Assembly: GCA_903854805.1 (NCBI GenBank)
Contig: CAINXK010000079.1
Span: 1-13,040 of the forward strand
Source: an uncultured Anaerolineae bacterium
GTDB taxonomy: Bacteria > Chloroflexota > Anaerolineae > Anaerolineales > Villigracilaceae
Reading direction: 5' to 3'
DNA length: 13,040 nt
Of the stretch, positions 5,843 through 12,559 are shown in pieces (the stretch's first letter is position 1; every line of letters starts with the position of its first letter). A program made the position numbers and the translations under genes. The notes beneath the pieces are model-generated. The model was not told where the DNA came from. It saw nothing but the letters and a program-made list of their open reading frames with translations, and ran no database searches.

Positions 5843-7225
5843 GTGCGTAAAACGGGTGGTGGACAAAGTGCTGGCGCGCCTCTGGCAAATGACGCCAAAA
5901 ATCAGCCAATCTGCCTGGCAGAATTTAGTGCCAAAAAATTGAAAATTCTGATCGTGTTAGCCTCGGAGCAAGCTGGTTTGACTCTGAGCGCTCTGGCACA
6001 GCGCTGCCTGGTGCGTGATTTGGAGCGGGTCAGAATCGAATGCCGGATACTCAAGCAAAATTGGGGCATGCTGGATCTGCGCTACGCCGAGCATGGCAAA
6101 CAAACCTGGCTGCTGGTGGGAAGTCTGAAACTACTGAAAGGCAGCCTGTATTGGCAGGCCTGGGGCCATGAAGAAGCGCAAAGCGGTCTGGCGCAGGTGC
6201 TGCCAGCACCGGAGAAAACCGTGAGCCATGCGGAAAAAGCCGCAAGCCGTCGGGAAAAAGCGGGCACGACGCTGGCGCAGATGCCGCCAGCACCGGAGAA
6301 AACCGTGAGCCATGCGGAAAAAGCCGCAAGCCGCCGGGAAAAAGCGAGCACGGCGCTGGCGCAGATGCCGCCAGAACCGGAGAAAACCGTGGGCCATGCG
6401 GAAAAAGCCGCAAGCCATCGGAAAAAAGCGGGCACCACTGCGGCAGAGAGTCTAGTACTTAAAGACTCTTATTTATTAGAATCTTTAATCTTAGATCCTA
6501 AGAGTGATAACTTACTAGACTCAGACAGAAATCTTGAACCTGCTGTTCCAGATTCTCAAGAGCGCGAGAATCGTAGACTGCTTGAAAATGCTGACCTGTT
6601 GTTTGGTAAAGCGGTGACCTGGAACGCCGGTTTCGCCTTCAAGCCCAGGGCAGAGGTTTTGGGTTGGCTGGCGCAAGCCTGGCAGGCGCACAAGCGCGGA
6701 AAATCAGACCGGCCCTGGGGGCTGGCCTATCGTGGGCTGCTTGGGACCCTGACCCAAAAATTGGCGGATAAAAATTACCGGGCTAATCCGGACCAGTATT
6801 TGCCGGCCGAATTTCTGGAGGCCTGCGGGTTGCTGAGCTTTGCCTGTGGAGAATGTGAGCTGCAGTTTGGGCTCCGCCGGGATCTGCAGGCTCACCAGGA
6901 TGAGTGTCACCCTGAGCTGGAGGATGGGTTGGTGGAGGCTGAGCCTGAGCTGGTTAGAGCGGGTTTGGTGCAGGACCTGCGGATTGTGACTGCCTGGCAG
7001 ATTGTGTTGGATCAGCTTGAGGGTATGCTGCCCCGCAGCACTTTCCGGAATTGGATGGCGGAAACCTGGCCGGTGGCCTGGGAGCCGGGCAGCGGTCTGC
7101 TGAGTGTGAGAGTGGGCAGTGCCAGGCTGGCGCTCTTGTTGGATGAGAGCATGGCGCTGACCTGCCGGAATGTTCTGCGGGGTGTGCTGAACCGTGATGT
7201 GAATGTGTGTTTCGTGTTTTCTTAG
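5843..7225 (+). CDS. Phage replication-initiator-like protein: winged helix, tandem repeats, C2H2 finger, DnaA domain I-like C-terminus
   Basis: GTG 5843 is chosen because GGGAGG (5832-5837) precedes it at 5 bases; the frame is open back to 5687 without comparable ribosome-binding support. The 460 residues fall into parts. Residues about 26-95 look like a winged-helix DNA-binding region. Residues 116-199 are three 28-residue tandem repeats, charged and Ala-rich. An AT-rich, acidic linker follows to about 235, then a conserved-looking region with many Trp (about 240-330). C335-x2-C338-x12-H351-x4-H356, with F at +4 and L at +10 after the second Cys, is a classical C2H2 zinc finger. Residues about 384-460 (AWQIVLDQLEG, LPRSTFRNWM, NVCFVF at the end) resemble DnaA N-terminal domain I, known in host DnaA to contact DnaB. 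No ATPase motif is seen. Role inferred: binds the origin within its own gene and recruits host helicase. It heads the phage-like segment. Confidence 0.7.
   Translation: MRKTGGGQSAGAPLANDAKNQPICLAEFSAKKLKILIVLASEQAGLTLSALAQRCLVRDLERVRIECRILKQNWGMLDLRYAEHGKQTWLLVGSLKLLKGSLYWQAWGHEEAQSGLAQVLPAPEKTVSHAEKAASRREKAGTTLAQMPPAPEKTVSHAEKAASRREKASTALAQMPPEPEKTVGHAEKAASHRKKAGTTAAESLVLKDSYLLESLILDPKSDNLLDSDRNLEPAVPDSQERENRRLLENADLLFGKAVTWNAGFAFKPRAEVLGWLAQAWQAHKRGKSDRPWGLAYRGLLGTLTQKLADKNYRANPDQYLPAEFLEACGLLSFACGECELQFGLRRDLQAHQDECHPELEDGLVEAEPELVRAGLVQDLRIVTAWQIVLDQLEGMLPRSTFRNWMAETWPVAWEPGSGLLSVRVGSARLALLLDESMALTCRNVLRGVLNRDVNVCFVFS
6188..6439 (+). repeat. Three tandem 84-bp direct repeats inside the replication-like gene
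   Basis: Units are 6188-6271, 6272-6355 and 6356-6439, in frame, each coding for 28 residues starting LAQ and ending in a G/S-T-T/A-type end. All three keep TGCGG-AAAAAG-CCGCA, a 5-bp dyad, unchanged, while other positions vary. They work as a protein linker and could also be iteron-like binding sites. Confidence 0.95.
6448..6522. other. AT-rich nested palindrome; candidate origin unwinding region
   Basis: GAGTCTAGTA (6448-6457) pairs with TACTAGACTC (6513-6522), and ACTCTTA (6465-6471) pairs with TAAGAGT (6499-6505). Both pairs are perfect, share centre 6485 and are separated by 7 bases on each side. The stretch is far more AT-rich than its surroundings and starts 8 bases after the third 84-bp repeat. 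Direct repeats followed by an AT-rich stretch inside an initiator gene is the arrangement known from lambda gene O. Function as an origin is inferred. Confidence 0.45.
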
Positions 7226-7241
7226 TTTTTTCGGGGAGTAA

Positions 7242-7250
7242 TGCTATACT
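7242..7250 (+). promoter_or_regulatory. Extended -10 promoter candidate for the DinB-like gene
   Basis: TGCTATACT matches an extended -10 (TGn-TATAAT) with one mismatch. The sequence at -35 spacing (TTAGTT, 7222-7227) is weak. Transcription would start near 7257, giving a leader of about 80 bases before ATG 7336. The leader includes a weak AAAAGC/GCTTTT stem near 7262-7286. Confidence 0.4.
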
Positions 7251-7335
7251 TGGAATGTTAAAAAAGCGACCGGCAGCGGGCTTTTATTCAAGTGCACTGC
7301 CCGGTTATGGCATAAAGTTGACGATGGAGTGTAGC

Positions 7336-8028
7336 ATGAGGCAGCTTGTTGGCGATGTTATTCGTGTATATATCGAGACTGGCCGGAAACGAACGTTTGC
7401 CGGGGCAATTGATTGGCCGGGTTGGTGCCGGATGGGGACTGATGAAAATTCGGCACTGCAAGCTTTGTTTGAGATTGGGCCGCGGTATGCCGCAGTCATG
7501 CAGGCCGCGCAGATTGAATTTCAGGCTCCGCTTGACCCGGCTGAATTTGTGGTGGTGGAGCGCCTGGAAGGCAATGCGACCACCGATTTTGGTGCGCCAA
7601 ATATCTCGCCAGCGAGCGATAACCGCATGGTCAGCCAGGATGAGTTTTTGCGTTTGCAGGCCTTGATCATGGCTTGTTGGCAGGCTTTTGATGCGGCGGT
7701 GATCGCTGGCACAGACCGGGAGCTGCGCAAAGGGCCCAAGGGTGGCGGGCGCGATCTGGATGGGATTATGCAGCATGTTGTCGGTTCGGATGCGAGTGAT
7801 CTGGCACGCCTGGCCTGGAAGTTCAAGCTCCAAAATCCAATCAACCCGACGGATGAATTGGGCCGCACGCGCCAGGCTACCCTGAACGCATTTGCCAGGG
7901 CGGCCATGGACGGTGTCCCTGAGCAGGGTTCGCGCAGCGGCGTCATCTGGACACCGCGTCACTTTTTGCGCAACCTGGCCTGGCATACGCTTGACCATGC
8001 CTGGGAGATCGAAGACCGCAGCGAGTGA
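7336..8028 (+). CDS. HicB-like plus DinB/YfiT-like putative metal-binding protein (moron-like)
   Basis: ATG 7336 follows GGAG at 7 bases; the frame is open upstream into the end of the previous gene, but those starts have poor ribosome sites. The protein has 230 residues. The N-terminal ~45 residues (FAGAIDWPGWCRMG, then ENSALQAL) resemble the HicB-type fold motif (PG, G, then A-L helix). The C-terminal part looks DinB-like: H147 in IMQHVVGSD and the pair H217-x3-H221 in AWHTLDH would form the three-histidine metal site of DinB/YfiT proteins. DinB-superfamily proteins include thiol-dependent transferases, but no substrate can be named here. It does not look like a phage structural or replication gene. 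It has its own candidate promoter and a strong terminator downstream, which suggests separate expression, either a moron or a host gene. Confidence 0.6.
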   Translation: MRQLVGDVIRVYIETGRKRTFAGAIDWPGWCRMGTDENSALQALFEIGPRYAAVMQAAQIEFQAPLDPAEFVVVERLEGNATTDFGAPNISPASDNRMVSQDEFLRLQALIMACWQAFDAAVIAGTDRELRKGPKGGGRDLDGIMQHVVGSDASDLARLAWKFKLQNPINPTDELGRTRQATLNAFARAAMDGVPEQGSRSGVIWTPRHFLRNLAWHTLDHAWEIEDRSE

Positions 8029-8239
8029 AAATTTGCCCGGTTGGTGCCTGCCCAGCCAGCCAGGCAGGTACAGCGGATCAGCTTTTGTGCGGTTTTTCAG
8101 GCCAAAGCTGGCTGGTTATCTGCAAAATCGAAGCAGCGTGAGCAGCGGCAAAACGGGTACGAAGCCTCAGTTTTAGCGCTCAATGTGTCTTGAAAATCCT
8201 GTTGAATATTCAAAAAAATTAAGTTAACCACCATATACA
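8029..8239 (+). other. Non-coding stretch after the DinB-like gene, with competing hairpins
   Basis: No gene is supported. GTGCCTGCC (about 8045-8053) can pair with GGCAGGTAC (about 8064-8072), and the CAGCC-rich loop can instead pair with GCTGGCTGG (about 8107-8115). This is a pair of mutually exclusive stems. At 8107-8141 the order GGTTA, TGC, AAA, CGAAG, GCGTGAG follows the 3' half of the intergenic repeat and may be a decayed copy, with low confidence. Confidence 0.35.
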
Positions 8240-8268
8240 GCCGTCGCGGTCTTTGCGACGGCTTTTTT
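8240..8268 (+). terminator. Rho-independent terminator after the DinB-like gene
   Basis: GCCGTCGC (8240-8247) pairs perfectly with GCGACGGC (8255-8262) across a 7-base loop and is followed by six T (8263-8268). An A before and T after can extend the stem to nine pairs. It separates the replication/DinB part from the capsid cassette, so the capsid genes need a promoter in 8269-8446. I could not place a convincing one there. Confidence 0.9.
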
Positions 8269-8446
8269 GTCATAAGTAGCGTCAGTTAAAATGCTGACTG
8301 TTCAATCTGGTGGAAGCGTTGTAAATTAGGAACTGAAAGGGCCGGGCCGGGGTCAACCCGAATTTTTGGGCAGAGGCGCTTGTTTGTGCCAAGGATGTTT
8401 TCTATTTTTTGATGGTTCCGCGTCAGCGCGGGCCAGGGAGCTAAGC

Positions 8447-8866
8447 ATGGCAAAGCGTGGTTCAAATATGTTTCTGGTGGGGTTGGTTTTGACGGGCCTG
8501 GTGAGCCTGGCGCTGCTGGCCTGTTCTTTCTGGCCGGGTGCGATCGCAGCAGATGGTTTGTTTAACCTGGCTCTGACGCCCGAGACCTTGAGTGTGCTGC
8601 TCTCGGGTTTGCTGGCGGTTTTGTTTGACTGGTGCCCAGGCCTGGCGCCCTGGTTTGGCGGGTTGAGCCGTCTGAAGAAACAGCAGGTGATGATTGCGCT
8701 GCTGCTGGCGCTGGTGGCGGGTGTCTTTGCTGGTTCGTGTTACGGTCTGTTTGAGACCGGGCTGGCTTGTGCGCGGCAGAGTTTGCCGCAGCTGTTGGAA
8801 TATGTTCTGGCTGCGGCTGGCGCGAACCAGGCGGTGCATCTGCTGGCCAGGCCGTCGCGGTCGTAA
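8447..8866 (+). CDS. Small multi-pass membrane protein, holin-like
   Basis: ATG 8447 follows GGGAG at 6 bases; an in-frame ATG at 8366 would add a Cys-rich, unlikely extension. The 139 residues have hydrophobic stretches at about 8-30 and 45-65, a charged turn (RLKKQQ) near 82, another membrane segment at about 88-108, and a last one before a basic tail. There are no catalytic motifs. Size, topology and position 21 bases before the portal gene fit a phage holin-like or other virion-cassette membrane protein. No endolysin gene is in the window, so a lysis role is unproven. It begins the capsid operon. Confidence 0.6.
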   Translation: MAKRGSNMFLVGLVLTGLVSLALLACSFWPGAIAADGLFNLALTPETLSVLLSGLLAVLFDWCPGLAPWFGGLSRLKKQQVMIALLLALVAGVFAGSCYGLFETGLACARQSLPQLLEYVLAAAGANQAVHLLARPSRS

Positions 8867-8887
8867 GGCTGGAAGGATGGGTGGGCA

Positions 8888-10291
8888 ATGATTGGGAGCA
8901 CTCCTCAAATGTTGTGGGTACGGGCGATGTTGTTGAACGGGCGTGGGCTGCCTTTGGATTTTTACCGGATGTTGGAAGCGTATTATCTCAACAATGGTTT
9001 GTATGATGCCACCCAGCAGGCGCTTTTTGAGAATGGGATCTGGACGGCCGGGATGAAGGCCTTACGCAACCCGGCGAAAAGAACGGTCGAATTCCATGTG
9101 ACGCATATCTGGCCCGGTCCACTCGAAAAGGCCTTGCCAATCGTGACGGATAATCAGCGTATCGTGCCGGCGCTGCACAAGGTTTGGCAATGGTCAAACT
9201 GGGGCTCTAAAAAGCAATTGGCTGCCCGCTGGTTTGCGCTCTTCGGTGATTGGTTTTGCAAGGTGGCGACTTCGCGGGATGCGGCCGGTAAGATCAGCCG
9301 GGTATTTTTGCAGAATATCAAGCCTGAATTGGTGACTGATTTCGAGACGGATGAGCGCGGCAATGTTACTTACATGCGGATCGATATCCCGACCTCATCC
9401 GTCACTGGCTTTGGCAAATATCACACGGAGGTCTGGTCTGAGCGGGGTTACCAGTTGTATCTGCATGGACTAAACCCATCCACGCCCGTTAAGCAACTGG
9501 GCGCCCCGATCATCTCTAAAGGGTTGGCGGAGTATGGGATTGATTTTGTGCCGTTTGTGCATGCTTCTTTTTTGGATATGGGCGAAAAGCGCGGCCTGGG
9601 TGTCTTTGCACTGGCTCTGGATAAGATTGACGAGGCGAACCGCATGGCAACCCGCCTGCACCAGATCATTTTCAGGTACAACCGCCCCACGCTGGCGATC
9701 ATGGCCAATGGCACAGATCTGAGCGGCCGGCCTTTGCCGCCGCCGAAATTGTCCAACGAGCTGGGCTCGGTCTTTCAGGAACACGATGATGATGTCATGA
9801 GCTTGCCTGGGTCTTCCAAAATGGAATACCTGGTGCCCAACCTGAATTACCAGGCGCATCTGGAGGCTATCAATGCCCAAATGCGGGAGCTGGAAGAAGA
9901 CCTGCCTGAGCTTTCCTACTATCGCCAAAAAGAGTTGGGAAGCGGCATCAGCGGGCGGGCTGTGCGGCTCTTGCTTAGCCAGGCTGTGGACCGGACGATT
10001 GAGGCGCGTGGCAATATTGAAAGCGCGATGGTCAGGGCAGATATGATGGCGCTCAGCATTGGGGCGTCGGCCGGGATTTTTCGTGAGATCGGGGCGTATG
10101 TTCAGGGTGATTTTGCCCATAATTTTGCTGAACGAGAGGTGATTCCCTTTTCTGCCCTGGAGCAGGCTGAAACGCTGAGCCTGGAATGTGGGGCAGGTGT
10201 GCCGCTGGTGACTGCCGCCAGGCGGCGGGGTTGGAGTGCTGCGGAGATCCAGCAGATGGAACAGGATCAACAGGCGGCCGGGTTCGCGTAA
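8888..10291 (+). CDS. Phage portal protein
   Basis: A 467-residue protein in the position and size range of portals. The sequence fits: an N-terminal region with LNGRGLPLDFY, a long alpha/beta middle (HGLNPSTP, VPFVHASF), then a helical part with LDKIDEANRMATRLHQIIFRYNRP and SGISGRAVRLLLSQAVDRTIEAR, which resembles the stem/wing helices of SPP1 gp6-type portals. A Gln-rich C-terminus follows. Known role: a dodecameric ring at one capsid vertex, through which DNA is packaged and to which terminase and connector bind. The ATG at 8888 has only a G-rich, non-ideal ribosome site (GGATGGGTGGG), so translation may depend on the gene before it. It is followed by scaffold-, decoration- and capsid-like genes, which supports the call. 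No terminase gene lies before it. Confidence 0.72.
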   Translation: MIGSTPQMLWVRAMLLNGRGLPLDFYRMLEAYYLNNGLYDATQQALFENGIWTAGMKALRNPAKRTVEFHVTHIWPGPLEKALPIVTDNQRIVPALHKVWQWSNWGSKKQLAARWFALFGDWFCKVATSRDAAGKISRVFLQNIKPELVTDFETDERGNVTYMRIDIPTSSVTGFGKYHTEVWSERGYQLYLHGLNPSTPVKQLGAPIISKGLAEYGIDFVPFVHASFLDMGEKRGLGVFALALDKIDEANRMATRLHQIIFRYNRPTLAIMANGTDLSGRPLPPPKLSNELGSVFQEHDDDVMSLPGSSKMEYLVPNLNYQAHLEAINAQMRELEEDLPELSYYRQKELGSGISGRAVRLLLSQAVDRTIEARGNIESAMVRADMMALSIGASAGIFREIGAYVQGDFAHNFAEREVIPFSALEQAETLSLECGAGVPLVTAARRRGWSAAEIQQMEQDQQAAGFA

Positions 10292-10360
10292 ACCGGTCTG
10301 ATTGTGCAGCAGAACTATTATTTGACGTTACGGGAACGGTAAACCCGGAGGAGTTTGAGC

Positions 10361-10924
10361 ATGGCCGAAGAAACTGTTGTGGAAGAAAAGCCTGTGGCGG
10401 CGGCGCAGCTGGCCGGTCTGGATTCAGCAGCGCAGCCGCAGACTGGAGAGCAGCGCACTTTCTCGCAGGCCGAAGTTGATCGGATTGTGAAGGAACGTCT
10501 GGAGCGGGAGAAGTCAGCCCGCGATAAGGCGACGGCCAGGGCCAGGGAAGAAGCTGAGGCGCAAGCCCTGAAAAATAATCAGGAGTGGCAGACTTTGGCT
10601 GAGAGAAGCGCAGTGCGGGTAAGCGAACTCGTGGCCAGGGTGGGCGAACTGGAGCCCCTGGGCGAGCAGGTGGCGCGTTATAAAGGTGCTCTGGAAAATT
10701 CGCTGCTTGCTGAAAAGAAAGACTTGCCCAGGCATGTGCTGGTACTGCTTGAAATGCTGGGCCCAATCGAGCAGATTGAGTACCTGGCGGCACATCGGGC
10801 TGAGTTTGGGCGGGGGCGCTTGGATGGTGTGCCTGCCAGCCCCAGCCCCAAGCAGCGGGCTTTGAGTGAAGAAGAACAAGACGCGGCCCGCCGTGGGCAG
10901 TCTGCGCTTTACTCGAATTTCTAG
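10361..10924 (+). CDS. Capsid scaffolding-like protein
   Basis: ATG 10361 follows GGAGGAG (10347-10353) at 7 bases; an in-frame TTG at 10355 lies only one base from that motif. The 187 residues are highly charged: an acidic start, then FSQAEVDRIVKERLEREK, a motif common at the start of phage scaffold/minor structural proteins. A long coiled coil follows to about residue 120, then a C-terminal part ending ALYSNF. Known role of such proteins: guiding major capsid assembly and then leaving the procapsid, often after proteolysis. No protease gene is present, so removal without cleavage would be needed. It lies between portal and capsid genes, the usual place for a scaffold. Confidence 0.65.
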   Translation: MAEETVVEEKPVAAAQLAGLDSAAQPQTGEQRTFSQAEVDRIVKERLEREKSARDKATARAREEAEAQALKNNQEWQTLAERSAVRVSELVARVGELEPLGEQVARYKGALENSLLAEKKDLPRHVLVLLEMLGPIEQIEYLAAHRAEFGRGRLDGVPASPSPKQRALSEEEQDAARRGQSALYSNF

Positions 10925-11063
10925 GCCCGGGGCATGCTCCAGGTTTCAGGCAAATGCTATGACCGCGTGGGCGCCAGTAAAAACGGCCAATGTATCGGCT
11001 TGTTGCTGAGCTAGTCTGGACGTTGAGTACGGATCGAAACCATAAATTACGGATGGAGGAAAA

Positions 11064-11477
11064 ATGGCTCTTATTGCTCTTACAACTGCAGCGCGGGTTG
11101 AGGTGGTCGAGTCTATTGAACAGATGACCCTGCCCGCCGCTGAAGATATTACGCCCGGCGCAGCAGTGCGCCTGGATACCAGCACTGGTAAGTTTACCAA
11201 TTCAAACGGCAGCCTGGCCGCAGAAGCGCGCACCTATGGCATTGCGGTAGGCAGTCACATCATCAGCGCGGGTATGCCGGTCACGGCCGTGCGGCGCGGT
11301 GTACTGGATGGGTATGCTTTTTCACAGGCGTATGATGCCGTGATCTATGTCAGTGACACGGATGGCCGCCTGGGTGACGCTGCTGGCACGGTCAGCGTGG
11401 TTGTTGGGCGCGTGCTGCCGGGTGCCGGCGAAGTGCTCGGCGGCTCTTTTGCCAGGCTGCTGCTGGTCAATCTTTAG
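11064..11477 (+). CDS. Head decoration-like protein (DUF2190-like)
   Basis: GGAGG (11055-11059) lies 4 bases before ATG 11064. The 137 residues are Ala/Gly/Val-rich and beta-rich. Recognisable features are the AAEDITPGAAVRLDT segment, ARTYGIAVGS, the MPVTAVRRGVLDG strand pair, and YDAVIYVSDTDGRLGDAAGTVSVVVGRVLP. These follow the pattern of capsid decoration/fibre-base proteins next to HK97-fold capsid genes. Known role: trimeric caps that stabilise the expanded shell. The stop overlaps the ribosome site of the capsid gene (TAGGAGGT), so the two are translated together. The 139-base gap before it holds no gene I can support. Confidence 0.65.
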   Translation: MALIALTTAARVEVVESIEQMTLPAAEDITPGAAVRLDTSTGKFTNSNGSLAAEARTYGIAVGSHIISAGMPVTAVRRGVLDGYAFSQAYDAVIYVSDTDGRLGDAAGTVSVVVGRVLPGAGEVLGGSFARLLLVNL

Positions 11478-11486
11478 GAGGTCTGA

Positions 11487-12548
11487 ATGTCTTTACTCTA
11501 TGGGTTTGAAAGTCTGAAGGATCTGGCCTCGAAGCGCGTTACCGAGATTGGTGTGGGCCTGGTCAATGCTGCGATCAATCAATCTGTGGCTGAGCATAAC
11601 CGGCAAATGGCCGCGATCATGGGGCTGTTGGCCAAACCGGTGACGGAGTTCAAGGTCACCTACCGGACTCCGACTGCCGCCCGCCTGCAGGCGCTTGATG
11701 AATTTGGGCGTGCCCGGCCGATCAAGACGCTTGGTAAGTATGATGTTAGCTTTCCAATCCAATCTGGCGGTGCGGCCTGGGGAACTACCCGGATCATGCG
11801 TGAAAAGATGACCGTGCAGGAGGCCAATGATGCCACCTCGGCGCTGATCTCTGCCGATATTCGCTGGATGCGGGATCATGCCCTGGCTGCGATCTTCAAC
11901 AATTCCACCTGGAGTTTTGTGGATGATGAGCATGGCGCTTTGACGATCAAAGGACCGGCGAACGGCGATTCTGATGTTTACATGGTGATGACCGGCGCGG
12001 ATTCTGGCACGACGGATGATCACTTCAAGGCCCAGGCGGCTGCCATCGCAGATGTCAGCAATCCTTTCAGCGCAGATTATCTTGAGCTGAGCGAGCACCC
12101 GGAGAACGGGGGTGAGGTGGTGGCCCTGGTTGCCAGTGATCTAAAGAGCAGCATTGAGGGTCTGACCAATTATGTGCCGGTTTCTGACCCGAATTTGCAG
12201 CTTGCCAGCACCAAAAACCAGCTGGTGGGCAGCCTGGGGGTGAGTTTGCCCGGAAAGTTGATTGGTTATGTTGATAAGGTCTGGGTTTGCGAATGGAAGG
12301 CTATGCCCAGCAGCTATTATGTGATGGTCAGCACCCAGGGTGAGGCGCCTTTGGGGCTGCGTGAGCATCCGGAAGGCAGTTTGCAAGGTTTTAACCGGGT
12401 GTCTGAGCGCAGCGATCACCCGTTTTATGAAAGTCAGTGGGAGCGCCATGCCGGTTTTGGAGCCTGGAACCGGACGGGTGCGGTGATCAGGCGCATCGGA
12501 AACGCTGCGTATGCTGTGCCCGCTAATTACGGCGTACCGATGTACTAA
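11487..12548 (+). CDS. Major capsid protein, HK97-fold type
   Basis: AGGAGGT (11476-11482) lies 4 bases before ATG 11487. The 353 residues fit a phage major capsid protein: an N-terminal helical arm (VNAAINQSVAEHNRQMAAIMGLL), an extended segment (KVTYRTPTAARLQALDEFGRA), a long helix around MREKMTVQEANDA, and a C-terminal segment with beta strands ending in NYGVPMY. Size and position after scaffold and decoration genes support the call. No cleavable pro-domain is obvious, consistent with the lack of a protease gene. Gene-level homology was not searched. It is the last gene before the repeat array; head-tail connector genes that usually follow are absent within the window. Confidence 0.75.
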   Translation: MSLLYGFESLKDLASKRVTEIGVGLVNAAINQSVAEHNRQMAAIMGLLAKPVTEFKVTYRTPTAARLQALDEFGRARPIKTLGKYDVSFPIQSGGAAWGTTRIMREKMTVQEANDATSALISADIRWMRDHALAAIFNNSTWSFVDDEHGALTIKGPANGDSDVYMVMTGADSGTTDDHFKAQAAAIADVSNPFSADYLELSEHPENGGEVVALVASDLKSSIEGLTNYVPVSDPNLQLASTKNQLVGSLGVSLPGKLIGYVDKVWVCEWKAMPSSYYVMVSTQGEAPLGLREHPEGSLQGFNRVSERSDHPFYESQWERHAGFGAWNRTGAVIRRIGNAAYAVPANYGVPMY

Positions 12549-12559
12549 TTTTGGGTGGG

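Noticed and set aside
6051..6438. Three overlapping minus-strand ORFs with repeated FFRMAHGFL-type segments
   Set aside because: They are antisense readings of the 84-bp tandem repeats in the plus-strand gene and have no ribosome site or recognisable fold.
8269..8446. Promoter of the capsid cassette (TAAATT near 8322)
   Set aside because: No -35 element at normal spacing. One is expected after the terminator, but it cannot be placed from sequence, and a phage-specific activator may be needed.
9470..10270. 266-residue minus-strand ORF opposite the portal gene
   Set aside because: Long but antisense to a well-supported portal gene; the protein is His/Arg/Gln-rich and low in recognisable structure, typical of a shadow frame in GC-rich DNA.
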